A stretch of DNA of 64,000 bases, from assembly GCF_900215205.1 (NCBI RefSeq), contig NZ_OBDY01000002.1, positions 267,867-331,866 on the forward strand, written 5' to 3'. The stretch is from Paractinoplanes atraurantiacus. GTDB lineage: Bacteria > Actinomycetota > Actinomycetes > Mycobacteriales > Micromonosporaceae. A program made the position numbers and the translations under genes. Shown here one piece after another: positions 51,501 to 57,671 of the stretch. A model generated the notes under the pieces. It searched no databases and was not told the DNA's origin. It saw only the letters and a program-made list of their open reading frames with translations. Position 1 is the stretch's first letter, and each line of letters begins with the position of its first letter.

Positions 51501-51986
51501 GACCTGACTGTGGAGCAGATCCACACGTACTACGTGGTCGCCGGCGAGGACCCGGTCCTCGTGCACAACGACAATGATGACTGCCTTCGGGCGGCGGACG
51601 GGCGATTCCTGCCGAACCCGAATCCGGAAGTGCCGGGCGAGGTGAACGCCGATGGTCTGGTGAGAGGAACGAATCAACCAGGTCAGGTGTCGAGTCGAGG
51701 CAAATTTCGCTCGGATACGACAAATGACGCTTGGGCGAGTGGCGACCCCGGCCCTACCGGCGGCCTGATGTGCCCGAGGCAAGGACCCAACTGCGTAGGC
51801 GAGGTTCATCGAATCCCGGGGCCCGGTCAGCATGCCGGCGACATGGGTCACTATCCGATTGCGCACACCAATCGCTGGTATCCGAACGACCGTGCGGCCG
51901 CCTTGGATCTTTATAATGAGGACATCCGAATAGAATGCATCCCCTGTAACCGGGGCGCCGGAAATCGGCAGGACGGTGTAGGGTGA
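42561..51986 (+). CDS. Giant RHS-repeat polymorphic toxin with three LamG modules, HINT and nuclease tip
   Basis: 3141 residues. Signal-like N-terminus (about 8-37); Fn3-like region (about 133-212); RHS entry ('SLSLDRFYNTLDVRRDTAFG', about 267); LamG-like modules at about 470-703, 764-990 and 1499-1704; many YD repeats; RHS core ('LSRWYNPDTGQFDSRDSV', about 2498); a hydrophobic stretch (about 2681-2727); a HINT domain (about 2858-3000, 'FAPGTPVLMADGSTKPIEDV', ending 'PVLVHN'); and a C-terminal tip (about 3003-3141) with 'MGHYPIAHTNRWY' and 'ECIPCNRGAGN', an HNH/GH-E-like treble clef. RHS cages hold a toxin for release to competitors. Start GTG 42561 is weak; TTG 42585 is possible. Cognate immunity gene overlaps the stop. 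Confidence 0.92.
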   Translation: MHDRWDGPLRGRRTLGLFFSMSLAVGGAVPLPLAAELERGPSVFAMLASLGAHLKAPGPGAGQSRGALPQQRDGGPRQADPAGSGATRAGGGAGRAPGKGIGALPPDVPEKRTVKKTLAGSRSAGLAANVAPQIDAQYPATGAAVPTLTPELLAAGSDPDSGPSALRYSFTVHDAAAAVVAQSGAIAARGWTVPAGVLRWGKTYVWTVTVTDGSATSTSQQLNSLQPRFPQSLVTTGLSQNGGRGFDPDTRNYTTTVTDLTVPTVGPSLSLDRFYNTLDVRRDTAFGAGWSSILDAKATESRDRAGALQGVVVTYPNGQEVGFGRNPDGTYVPPAGRFATFTAISGGYRLVDKDGTAYTFTLAVGAGQYRVTAITDVQNRALTFQYTGGRAESITAASGRRLWIDWRQTGSGRWHVLYVSTERLDPDDPESSYTHEYHYGPDDELSQVCPPGNDGKCTVYQHTSASQHPSIVANAGPQSYWRLTETSGAVAVSAVPTNQGVDNAGYTDVTLGQPGPLTGATATSAGFNGTSSRVELPAKLDAATGVQSVALWFKANPGDRGVLFGYSADPITKATTGNHYTPALYIGSSGRLHGGLWTGSQTTIATTAAVNDGKWHHVALVAGAGKQWLYLDGAEAGTKTGAVNIAALTGGSRRYLGAGFNGGGWPDQPSTTAAPSFFKGWIAEAARFDRPLTADEIATMHRAGTTDSHPVVAVLRPSGNATTRIAYDRVDGTVDTVTDTNGGVWKLGKPGVTGSSKIYQASVLNARPTDYWRFAESGTWRPVNQVIGGDDAHYSDVGLGNSGGPVGDPVAQFDGEASHVALGDGNVPQSGPVSISLWFKMNAGSSTGGVLYSFQSHEIWNDPDEDTDQWVPALYVGRDGKLRGQFCYCDGATPITTGGTVNDGQWHHAALAAGATGTTLYLDGTPAGTVGRTVEVTDAWNPYVGAGTTLNWPSAAADSTNGFFPGSLAEFAYYRSELSAGQAAEQFAARAKSAGEPVKTVITTDPNGKWLTDVYELPEDRRVATTDALGKTTRFGYDTGGFLRTVTDPNGHVTTDEHDVRGNVVSTATCQNRAAGRCSTVYYTYYPDATSTTLTPDPRNDVLLTVRDGRSSSAADNRYVTTMTYDAKGNRTAVTDPLGRVTRTTYSDGTGTAVGGGLVPAGLPTAVTTPGGARRSVAYYRNGDVAFMTEPTGKVTSYIYDLAGRVTDKTETTSSFPNGLTTTYGYDQLSRVIWQVEPPVTNKVTGVVHTASTSMSYDPDGFLVEQHARDTTGGDASRTVFYAYNEHGQIATATDASGHESHFTYDVLGNIVTETEPDGGVTRHGYDHNGHLTSTTAVGWTGDPNNPSPARDLVLESKTYDPAGRLASEIDAMNWVTAYTYTDNGLTATITRRDPATGAAFAVEDNTYDAGGNLVSQKTNNGVTLTTHTVDAAGRTTSSTLDPSGVNRVTQYEYSDDDALLATNRRVGTGAVEERLTYAYDAAGNQISEALWLAGADRAARWRLDGLTDGRAADDVGNGALTPAPGVTFSAERGGAAVLNGTDGRLTSAATPVDSSRSFTVAAWVKLSATGRTGQAVSADGNKQSPFQLRYDGPANRWQFITSQYDSAAPGAVASTSTSAPSTGTWTHLAGVYDASAQTMRLYVNGSPQDTDTGARPFASSGGTTVGAGRWNGTVTDFWPGQVDDVQLYQKALTGSEVTAVRDGNGPGGDARVVRTSYRVDEGGFVRAGTGPNGDTTDYTYDEGDRPAVVTAPATAAETGGSAPVRSRPTSTVGYNTFGDAVDQQDPAGRRTTSTYDTAGRLTETRYPTYLPPGASTAVVPRMTRTYDELGQLRTVTDALDRTTGFAYDQLGRVASRTDPGGAVTRHTYDVIGDRLSTTAPGGAVSTATYDYLGRMLTSSDVVRQDDKNYTTSYGYAPGGWSASMRSPAGVTTSRTFNAAGQVVTSTDGANSVTRLYYDGLGRQDVTLLPNGTELGIAFDKASRPVETWELAPDGDYLAGTFAEYDLAGHPTATVDERKTRTTFTYDAAGQLTSQRQPVSASEAIQTSFGYDLLGNRTRFTNGRGNAFITTYNSLNQPESVTEPSTTRFPAAADRTFTRTYDAAGRVVADRSPGNVTAAYEYDTAGNLTRSSGAGAEAATADRVFGYDTDGRMTSASAPGGTNNFTYDDRDLLRSTAGPSGATALTYSPDGNPASRTDAAGTTSYTYDSAGRLGTLANAGAGLSATVGYNTLSQPTSIRYAGGNTRTFEYDDFRRLSRDQMHTPAGAEVAAIDYLYDVAGNLTDKTTTGFGGTTENAYTYDLAGQLTSWDNGVTKVAYEYDAAGNRTKAGDRTLVYDARDQLMSSSDGTQYTYTARGTLAQTVKGGATTTTSSDAFGRVISQQAAGGQTQTYGYDALGRVMRAGFSYSGLGNTLASDGVSTYVRDPGGGLFGTVTGATARYSWTDQHSDQVGQFTGSGATLSGSTTYDPLGKVLATSGMTGALGYQQEWTDTSTGRVNMLSRWYNPDTGQFDSRDSVTNSPVPNPVAANRFSYGNNSPLLATDPSGHGPIDWIRNHTIVPLAKWLTKDQGGEHKLIFLEARIAGEAKKAAPAKKTPAPQTPNGRATPTKGAKVTGTVSAPAGKTGVAKSADQAAKVQKKVVEKAEKDGGGWLDKVKQVFTDPAAAIRDAKEWVQENSDKIIEYAAYAAIIVAGFACMGITGGLASAACFVGTAALINLTKDALQGDIKNYGDAFQSLGEGAVTGLLNKFGGQFLGRFGGPLVARASSNVVSRFVTNRGADAVASTLGDAATQLITKGSVDYSDALTAGAVDAFMPGLGRRFKLSRGGPTPTTSSAPDLLTPASPKIGTRNTQGPTLACPRRNSFAPGTPVLMADGSTKPIEDVKVGDQVRTTDPASGLTGARKVTAIHVNHDRALTDLTVRTKDGKQAVVHTTQHHEIWNATTGTWTDAGSLSSGSELHALDDRTTVLAKRNFTGARDMHDLTVEQIHTYYVVAGEDPVLVHNDNDDCLRAADGRFLPNPNPEVPGEVNADGLVRGTNQPGQVSSRGKFRSDTTNDAWASGDPGPTGGLMCPRQGPNCVGEVHRIPGPGQHAGDMGHYPIAHTNRWYPNDRAAALDLYNEDIRIECIPCNRGAGNRQDGVG

Positions 51987-52564
51987 CGTCCGTGCCCGTT
52001 TTGATTGACCATCTCGAGCGTCGCCTGGGACGGATGACCAATAGCTGGCGGGGGGATTCCCGGCCGGGCTTGCCGACCTTCAACGTCGGAGGCTTCGCCG
52101 ACGGTGTCATCGCCGACACCACCAGTTATGCCACCCTGGGCCTCAGTAAATTGCCGTTGCATCACCCCAGCCATGACAGGCATTTCTTCGTGGAGCTGAT
52201 TGCTGCCGCGCACGACCCCGCCGGCGCCTTCCGCGATTCCTTCCTCGGTGCGCTGGAATTCATGTGGACGAGGAGCCTGAATTCACGTGAAGTGGTGCTG
52301 CGTGGTGACGTCGTATCGCTGCCTTCGGAGGTGATGGTGGCCTCTCGCTTCTCGTTTCTTTACGCAGCGCTGCCGGTTTACTACGATGACGCCTTCAAGT
52401 CTGTAGTTGTCGAGAGTGGCGACGAAGTGGCCGTTGTCTGGCTGGTTCCCATAACTTCCAGCGAGGCGAAGTTCGTTGCTGAGCGGGGCTGGAAAGAATT
52501 CGAGCAGGAACTTGTTAAAATCGACCCTGACCTGCTGGATATGAGCAGGCAGGCGATTGCCTAG
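51983..52564 (+). CDS. SUFU-family immunity protein
   Basis: 193 residues, no signal or membrane segment. The pattern matches the suppressor-of-fused-like immunity family ('LPLHHPSHDRHFFVELIAAA', 'VVWLVPITSSEAKFVAERGW', then 'FEQELVKIDPDLLDMSRQAI'). It should bind and neutralise the nuclease tip of the upstream toxin. Start GTG 51983 overlaps the toxin stop as GTGA, so it is made with the toxin; GTG 51992 is an alternative. The gene and the toxin tip have lower GC than the RHS body, consistent with tip/immunity exchange. Family call is by eye. Confidence 0.8.
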   Translation: MTSVPVLIDHLERRLGRMTNSWRGDSRPGLPTFNVGGFADGVIADTTSYATLGLSKLPLHHPSHDRHFFVELIAAAHDPAGAFRDSFLGALEFMWTRSLNSREVVLRGDVVSLPSEVMVASRFSFLYAALPVYYDDAFKSVVVESGDEVAVVWLVPITSSEAKFVAERGWKEFEQELVKIDPDLLDMSRQAIA

Positions 52565-52703
52565 TGCCCGGTCATGCGGCCTTGAGCGGGTAATCCGGGT
52601 GGCCTTCCAGGATCCGATTCGCGGTCCCCGTGATCTCCGGCAGCCTCTGGCCTTCGGCCGGCGGCAGAGGGCTGACGAACGCCTCCTGGCGTCGGCCAAC
52701 CGG

Positions 52704-52745
52704 GCAGGCTGTCCCTCCCGCACAACAGCGGAAGGGACAGCCTGC
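52704..52745. terminator. Strong hairpin terminator after the toxin-immunity pair
   Basis: A perfect 13-bp stem (52704-52716 with 52733-52745), with an additional CCGC/GCGG pairing inside the loop. It lies between the immunity gene and the convergent I36 gene and can serve both. Confidence 0.8.
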
Positions 52746-52787
52746 GGCCCACTCCAGGTGGGTGACCGCCTTGGCGGCGGTGGGCTC

Positions 52788-53216
52788 CTACTCGTAGAAG
52801 CGGGCCGATGAGGCCCGGTTGTCCTGGAGCTCCTCGTCGTGGCCGAAGTTGAACGCCTGGCCGGCGCCGATGCCGTTGTAACGGCCCCTCTTCGACTGGT
52901 TGAAGTTGCCGTGCTCGTAGACCCAGAGGGTCCGGTTGGTCCGGTTGATGACCGACGACACCGAGTCATTCAGGTTGTGGCCGTTGTAGTACGAGTAGTT
53001 GCGGAAGTCGGCGGCCTGCCCCGGCCAGGAGGGGCTGGACATGCTGAGTTCCGGCAGAACGGCCACGCTTCCGGTCAGGTTGGCGTTCTCGTAGAAGCAG
53101 ACGTAGCCGGCCTGGCACGTCCACGCCGCCTGGGCCGGCGAAGACGTCACGGCCAAGGAGCCGCCCAGGACAACGGCGGCCGCCGCCGCGCTTCGCAGGA
53201 CAGTGCGCAGTTTCAT
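52788..53216 (-). CDS. Secreted peptidase-inhibitor family I36-like protein
   Basis: 142 residues with signal peptide (about 1-30, cut near 'AQA/AW'). The mature protein has the beta-gamma-crystallin-like I36 pattern ('YVCFYENANLTGSV', 'FRNYSYYNGHNLNDSVSSVI', 'LWVYEHGNFNQSKRG'). Streptomyces I36 members such as SMI inhibit metalloproteases. Start ATG 53216, preceded by GAAGAGA. Related to the gene at 60432, which also encodes an I36-like protein. Single gene, convergent with the toxin operon. Confidence 0.85.
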   Translation of the reverse strand: MKLRTVLRSAAAAAVVLGGSLAVTSSPAQAAWTCQAGYVCFYENANLTGSVAVLPELSMSSPSWPGQAADFRNYSYYNGHNLNDSVSSVINRTNRTLWVYEHGNFNQSKRGRYNGIGAGQAFNFGHDEELQDNRASSARFYE

Positions 53217-53417
53217 CGAATCTCTTCCGTTCCGGTGAATTTCTCTTTCCGGCGGAACGTATCTCGCGGCACTTGACAGATACTTCAGCGCCCGGTAAGT
53301 GCGGCGTGCGCCGAGGGCACCGCCCGCGCCTTCGTCCGTACGGAGCAGTGGCTCCGTCTCGGTACCTTGCTGGAGTGCGCGCCATCCGGCCGTGCTCGAC
53401 CGTCTACGAAGGACAAT

Positions 53418-54692
53418 GTGAACCTGACCCGCTTCGGGCTGCGTGCCCGTCTCGGCCGGCCGGCCAGTGGCAGCGTGGTCGTCCTGTCCGTTCTGGTGGC
53501 GCTCGCCGGCGGTCTGCTCGGCGCGGCCGCCGGTGCCCGGCTCGGGTGGACGCTGCAGAAGCCGCTGCCCGCCGGCGCGGAGGCGGAGCGGCTCACGGCG
53601 ACAGCCTTCCCGGGGCTGCCGGTGCTCGGCGGCGGCGACGCGCCGCCGTTCGTGCCCGCCTTCGGTGCCGACGGCGGTGAGATCTACGGCTTCGCCGAGT
53701 ACTGGGTGCGCAACACCGCGGAGACCCGGGAGGTGCTGGCGTACACGAAGGGCGTCCGTGACCGTTTGGCCGGCGCCGGCTGGCGGATCCGCGACGACGT
53801 CTCCTACGACGAGGACCACGACCAGCCTTCGTGGAGCGCCGGGTTCTCGGCCACCCGAGGCGGGCTGATCCTGGTCTACAGCGCTTACTACGTGAAGAAC
53901 CACCCTTGGTATGACTCCGACGGCTCGGCCGGCTTCCAGCTGTCCCGCAGCACGCCACCATGGCCGGCCCGGTTCGCGGTGCCCGGCGCGCTGCTGGCGG
54001 CGGGCATCGGCTGGCTGATGCTCGGCTGGGCGAGGCGCCGCAGCGAAGGCCACCCGGGGCGGGCCATGGGCGCGGCCGCCCTCGCCTGGTCGGCGATCGT
54101 CGTGGTCGCGCTGAGCCTGTTCTTCGTCCGCCTCTGGTTCTCGCAGCCCGGCCCGCTGGAGGGCAGTGCGCTGTGGACGACCTTGGATCAACTGTCCCAG
54201 GCGCCCACCACGCTGGCGCTGGGTTTGGGTCTGCTCGCCCTGGCGACGGCCGTCCTGCCGGCCCGGCTGCGGGTCTTCGCGGCGGCAGCGCTCGTGCTGA
54301 TCACGGTGGGTGCCATGACCGGATGGCCGGGTTGGGCGCGCCCGGGATGCACGCCGTCCGGTCCGCCGGCTGACCTGCCGGCGGCCGAGGTCGCTTCCAG
54401 CCTGCTGGCCCGGGTGTACGTGACCGGGGACGCCTCCGACGACCAGCGCAACATCGCCGAGGCCGCGATCTGGCACGTGCCGTCCGTACGCACGATGACC
54501 TGGTCCGCCGATGTGACGGACCAGGATTTCCGGGACGCCTACTGCGGCGGCGGCCGGATCAACGGCGCCTCGCGGGCGACGCTGCCCCCGTTCTGGCAGC
54601 TCGAGCTGAGCAGCCCCGGCGCGTTCGGGGGCCTGGTGGCCGAGGTGGGCAAGCTACCCGGGGTGGCGGCCGTCCGGCACGCCGCCTCCTGA
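53418..54692 (+). CDS. Membrane protein with FtsX-like extracellular segment
   Basis: 424 residues. Membrane helices at about 20-42, about 180-200, 213-235 and 265-310. The loop after helix 1 (about 45-175) and the C-terminal about 90 residues are external. The C-terminus ('LLARVYVTGDASDDQRNIAE', 'LPPFWQLELS', 'KLPGVAAVRH') resembles the extracellular domain of FtsX-like permeases. Full function unknown. Start GTG 53418 follows GAAGGA. The 3' end overlaps the convergent TetR gene by 39 bases. Confidence 0.7.
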   Translation: MNLTRFGLRARLGRPASGSVVVLSVLVALAGGLLGAAAGARLGWTLQKPLPAGAEAERLTATAFPGLPVLGGGDAPPFVPAFGADGGEIYGFAEYWVRNTAETREVLAYTKGVRDRLAGAGWRIRDDVSYDEDHDQPSWSAGFSATRGGLILVYSAYYVKNHPWYDSDGSAGFQLSRSTPPWPARFAVPGALLAAGIGWLMLGWARRRSEGHPGRAMGAAALAWSAIVVVALSLFFVRLWFSQPGPLEGSALWTTLDQLSQAPTTLALGLGLLALATAVLPARLRVFAAAALVLITVGAMTGWPGWARPGCTPSGPPADLPAAEVASSLLARVYVTGDASDDQRNIAEAAIWHVPSVRTMTWSADVTDQDFRDAYCGGGRINGASRATLPPFWQLELSSPGAFGGLVAEVGKLPGVAAVRHAAS

Positions 54693-55274
54693 CACCGGCC
54701 GCGCGGGCGGCGGATCGGGCAGGAGCTGGTCGGCGAGTGATCGTGCTGTGGTGGTGAGGGTGGCCGCGTCCATGCCGGTCCGGCTCATGAACAGCAGTCC
54801 TTGTTGCGCGGCCAGCAGAGTCCGCGCCAGGGAGATCGGATCTTCATCGGCGGGCAGGTCGCCCTCGCGCTGGGCGCGGGCGACGCAGTCACCGATCAGC
54901 GCGGTGGACGTCTCGTACGTGCGGTGGGCGTGATCGAGGACTTCGGGATCGGCGTGGCCGAGTTCCAGGGTGCTGTTGGCCATCAGGCAGCCACGCGACG
55001 TGCTCAGCTCGAGGATCTTGTGTAGTGCGTCCAGTGCCCGGGGAGTCGCGGCGAGGGACTCGCGGAGGTGGGCGTGCTGGTCGTCGGTGTAGCTGCGCAG
55101 CGCCCGGAGGAAGAGCTGGTGCTTGTCCCCGAACGCCGCGTACAGGCTGCCTTTGCCGAGCCCGCTGACCCGCATCAGGTCCTCCAGCGAGGTCGCGGCG
55201 TAACCGGCGTCCCAGAACTGATCACGGACGGCGGTGAGCACCTGCTTCTCGTCGAACCCTCGCGGACGTGCCAT
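54654..55274 (-). CDS. TetR-family repressor
   Basis: 206 residues. N-terminal HTH ('FWDAGYAATSLEDLMRVSGL', 'GKGSLYAAFGDKHQLFLRAL') and a C-terminal ligand domain of the YsiA/AcrR-like type ('STSRGCLMANSTLELGHADP'). Divergent from the SDR gene; a large inverted repeat between them overlaps both promoters. It most likely represses the SDR gene and itself until a reactive small molecule is sensed. Confidence 0.92.
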   Translation of the reverse strand: MARPRGFDEKQVLTAVRDQFWDAGYAATSLEDLMRVSGLGKGSLYAAFGDKHQLFLRALRSYTDDQHAHLRESLAATPRALDALHKILELSTSRGCLMANSTLELGHADPEVLDHAHRTYETSTALIGDCVARAQREGDLPADEDPISLARTLLAAQQGLLFMSRTGMDAATLTTTARSLADQLLPDPPPARPVSGGGVPDGRHPG

Positions 55275-55290
55275 GCGATTCAGGATACGG

Positions 55291-55342
55291 GTTCTTGACC
55301 GTGCGGTCCACTACTCCTAATGTGGACCGCGCAGTCAAGAAC
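55291..55342. promoter_or_regulatory. TetR operator and overlapping divergent promoters
   Basis: A 21-bp inverted repeat with two mismatches (55291-55311 and 55322-55342) around TACTCCTAAT. Within it, TTGACC (55295-55300), 17 bases, TAATGT (55318-55323) form the SDR promoter. On the minus strand TTGACT, 17 bases, AGTAGT can serve tetR. TetR binding would block both. Confidence 0.82.
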
Positions 55343-55369
55343 TCGTGGTGTCGGGGAAGTGGGGAAACG

Positions 55370-56116
55370 GTGGGAAAGCTGGACGGCAAAATGGCGATCG
55401 TGACCGGCGGATCGCGGGGGATCGGGACCGCGATCGCGCTGGCGCTGGCCGGCGAGGGAGCCGACGTCGCGATCAGCTACGTGACCGCGGAGGGCCGGGC
55501 CAAGGCCGTGGTCGCCGACCTGGAGGCGAGAGGAGTGCGCGCGGCCGCGTTCCGTGCCGACCAGGCGGACGTGACGCAGGCGGTGGGCCTGGTCCATCAG
55601 GTGGCCGAGCGGTTCGGGAAGCTCGACATCCTGGTCAACAACGTGGGCATCGGCGGTGGCGGCCGCATCGACGACGCCGATCCCGACGAGGACGCCATCG
55701 AGCGGCAGCTCACCGCCAACTACAGGAGCCCGGCGGCCGCGATCCGCGAGGCGTTGCCGCTGCTGCCCGACGACGGGCGGATCATCAGCATCAGCTCGGG
55801 CGTGGGAACGCGGGCCGGATTCCCCGGGATGGCGTACTACACGGCGACGAAGTCGGCTCTCGAGGGCTTCAGCCGGGGCGTGGCCCGCGACCTGGCGGGC
55901 CGCGGCGTCACGGTCAACGTCATCCAGTCCGGATTCGTGGACACCGACGCCAACCCCGCCGACGGCCCGGCCGCGGCAGTGTTCCTTCCGACAACGTCGA
56001 TGGGGCGCTACGGCCGGGGAGAGGAAATCGCCGCGGGCGTCGTCTTCCTGGCCGGTCCCGAGGCCTCCTACGTCACCGGCGCGGTACTGAGGATCGACGG
56101 CGGATACGGCGCCTAG
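55370..56116 (+). CDS. Short-chain dehydrogenase/reductase
   Basis: 248 residues, classical SDR. NAD(P)-binding 'TGGSRGIG' (12-19), 'NNVG' (90-93), catalytic Ser142/143 ('IISISSG') and Tyr157-x3-Lys161 ('YYTATK'), and the usual 'VTGAVLRIDGG' ending. Start GTG 55370 was chosen where conserved sequence begins. Under the divergent TetR repressor. The stop overlaps that of the convergent small Cys-rich gene by four bases. Substrate unknown. Confidence 0.92.
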   Translation: MGKLDGKMAIVTGGSRGIGTAIALALAGEGADVAISYVTAEGRAKAVVADLEARGVRAAAFRADQADVTQAVGLVHQVAERFGKLDILVNNVGIGGGGRIDDADPDEDAIERQLTANYRSPAAAIREALPLLPDDGRIISISSGVGTRAGFPGMAYYTATKSALEGFSRGVARDLAGRGVTVNVIQSGFVDTDANPADGPAAAVFLPTTSMGRYGRGEEIAAGVVFLAGPEASYVTGAVLRIDGGYGA

Positions 56117-56361
56117 CTCGAGCTTCGACCCGCGGGTCCGCCCGGGACAGTCCCGAGCGACTCGGAGCACGCGTTTCCCGGGCGGGGGAAGATGTCGCCC
56201 GAGCCGCAAACCGGGCAGGTGACGACGACGTGGACACCGCACGTGCAGTTGCGCCGTTCCTGTCGTGGAGGCGTATCGGCGAAGACCTCGTCGCACCATC
56301 GGCATATGGCGGGCGCGGCTCGGGTGTCGAGGGCGGCGTATCGGTGATAGCTGTAGGCCAC
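56113..56361 (-). CDS. Small zinc-ribbon-like protein
   Basis: 82 residues with paired cysteines 'CRWC', 'CTC' and 'CPVC', suggesting a zinc-binding fold. No family was recognised. GTG start 56361, 15 bases after the DUF5753 gene stop, so probably cotranscribed with it. The C-terminus is Gly/Pro/Ser-rich. Confidence 0.55.
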   Translation of the reverse strand: MAYSYHRYAALDTRAAPAICRWCDEVFADTPPRQERRNCTCGVHVVVTCPVCGSGDIFPRPGNACSESLGTVPGGPAGRSSS

Positions 56362-56376
56362 AATCCGCGCCCCGGT

Positions 56377-57201
56377 TCAAGGCTTGCCGAGGCTGGCCAG
56401 GGCGTCGTCGAGCTCGGCCATGGTGTCGGCCGGCTTGCCCGCCTTGAGTGCGAGTTCTTCCATCGCTTGACGATAGGGATCGGATGCGGCTGTCGTGTCG
56501 AGGAAAAGCGGATCCCCGATATGTTCGATGTAGACGACATCCGACAGTTTGGTGATCGTCTGACGGAGGATGGAGAAGGAGTTGCCGATGCCCCGCCGGC
56601 CACCCACGCCGGACGGTGGCACCTGCAGACTGACGCTGGGCAGCCAGCTGACCTGGCGGAGAAACTCGATTTGTTCACGCATGACCTTCTTTCCGGGGAA
56701 CGCCTCGGACAGGGCTGCTTTGTCGACCAGAGCCCACAAACGAGGTGCTCTGCCGCGCAGAATCTCCTTCTGCCGCTGCATGCGGACCCGTACACGCCGG
56801 TCGATCTCGGCCGTGTCGGTGTACCGGAGGCGGATGACGGCCTCGGCGTAAGCGGGCGTTTGCAGTAGCCCGGGAACGAACCTCACCTCGTACGTCCTGA
56901 TGTGTTGCGCCAGCGACTCGAGGATCAGGTACGAGCAGAGGGAGCCGCCCAGAACGGTGCGGTCGTCGTGCCACCACTGCGGCTGGCTGAGGTGGCGAAC
57001 GAACCGGACCAGGGCTTCCAGCTGATGGGGCTCGGTCAAGGCGTACATCTCGAGCAAGCGGTGCAGATCGTCTTCGGTCACTCCGATCTGGCCGCACTCG
57101 ATCCCGCAAACGGCCGGTTCGTGAGGGAGCACTTGGCTGTGCACGCGGCGTATGGTGCCGGAAGAATAAGCGTCAAGGCAATCGCATCTGCAAAGTTGCA
57201 C
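56377..57201 (-). CDS. XRE-DUF5753 regulator lacking most of its helix-turn-helix
   Basis: The DUF5753 part is intact ('QPQWWHDDRTVLGG', 'YEVRFVPGLLQTPAYAEAVI', 'VRMQRQKEIL'). The HTH is cut short: only 'VCGIECGQIGVTEDDLHRLL' of its end is left, and the first about 30 residues of the usual domain are missing or altered. GTG 57201 is the furthest start; GTG 57142 is possible. Neither has a good ribosome site. It may be a decaying or DNA-binding-deficient copy. A long perfect inverted repeat lies immediately upstream. Confidence 0.7.
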   Translation of the reverse strand: MQLCRCDCLDAYSSGTIRRVHSQVLPHEPAVCGIECGQIGVTEDDLHRLLEMYALTEPHQLEALVRFVRHLSQPQWWHDDRTVLGGSLCSYLILESLAQHIRTYEVRFVPGLLQTPAYAEAVIRLRYTDTAEIDRRVRVRMQRQKEILRGRAPRLWALVDKAALSEAFPGKKVMREQIEFLRQVSWLPSVSLQVPPSGVGGRRGIGNSFSILRQTITKLSDVVYIEHIGDPLFLDTTAASDPYRQAMEELALKAGKPADTMAELDDALASLGKP

Positions 57202-57209
57202 GTGAATGG

Positions 57210-57274
57210 TGACCAGGACAGAGCAACGCCCTCCGTCGTGAATCTCAGCGGAGGGCGTTGCTCTGTCCTGGTCA
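57210..57274. terminator. 26-bp perfect hairpin after the small secreted protein gene
   Basis: Arms 57210-57235 and 57249-57274 match perfectly around a 13-base loop. It begins at the stop codon of the gene at 57272-57574 and ends just before the DUF5753 frame. Probably a strong terminator; no T-run follows. Confidence 0.75.
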
Positions 57275-57574
57275 GCTTGCGTTGGCGGTCTGCCAGCCGC
57301 GCTTGATGATGCGGGTGCTGCACGGCCCCGCCGTGGACCAGTTGTTGATGGTCCTCCAGGAGCCGTACTGCCTGAATATGGTTTGGCCGCTGGAGGACTC
57401 GCAGTCCTGCCAGGCCCGGATGAGTCCGGTGCCGGAGGTGAACCTCACCGACGTCTGAGTGCTGGTGTATCGCGTCTTGATGCCACCCGGCGCGGCCTGG
57501 GCCGCCGTCGGCACGGCCAGCAGAGCGGTGGTCATGGCTGTCGCGGCGGCCACGGCAGTAAGGGATCGTGTCAT
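57272..57574 (-). CDS. Small secreted protein
   Basis: 100 residues: signal peptide (about 1-29, 'LAVPTAAQAAPG') and a short basic mature part with two Cys ('AWQDCESSSGQTIFRQYGSW', 'AGPCSTRIIKRGW'), probably one disulphide. No family recognised. Start ATG 57574 has GAGGAAA nine bases upstream. Divergent from the SARP gene. SARP-type direct repeats lie 67 bases upstream of its start on its own strand. Confidence 0.75.
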   Translation of the reverse strand: MTRSLTAVAAATAMTTALLAVPTAAQAAPGGIKTRYTSTQTSVRFTSGTGLIRAWQDCESSSGQTIFRQYGSWRTINNWSTAGPCSTRIIKRGWQTANAS

Positions 57575-57640
57575 GAATTTTCCTCTTTCCGGTGGCGGTG
57601 ATGGCGCTGCGTCTACCGTGCTTGATGCCGGTCGATATGT

Positions 57641-57658
57641 TGTGGAAGAACTGTTGAA
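57641..57658 (-). promoter_or_regulatory. SARP-type direct repeat upstream of the small secreted protein gene
   Basis: On the minus strand TTCAACA and TTCCACA are separated by four bases (11-base period), the spacing of SARP heptamer sites. The same TTCCACA heptamer with the same spacing is found at 60391. Confidence 0.6.
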
Positions 57659-57671
57659 CGCGGGGGCCGTC

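Noticed and set aside
49143..51866. Open frame of 907 codons on the minus strand
   Set aside because: Antisense shadow of the RHS core, HINT and tip coding region, with no recognisable domain.
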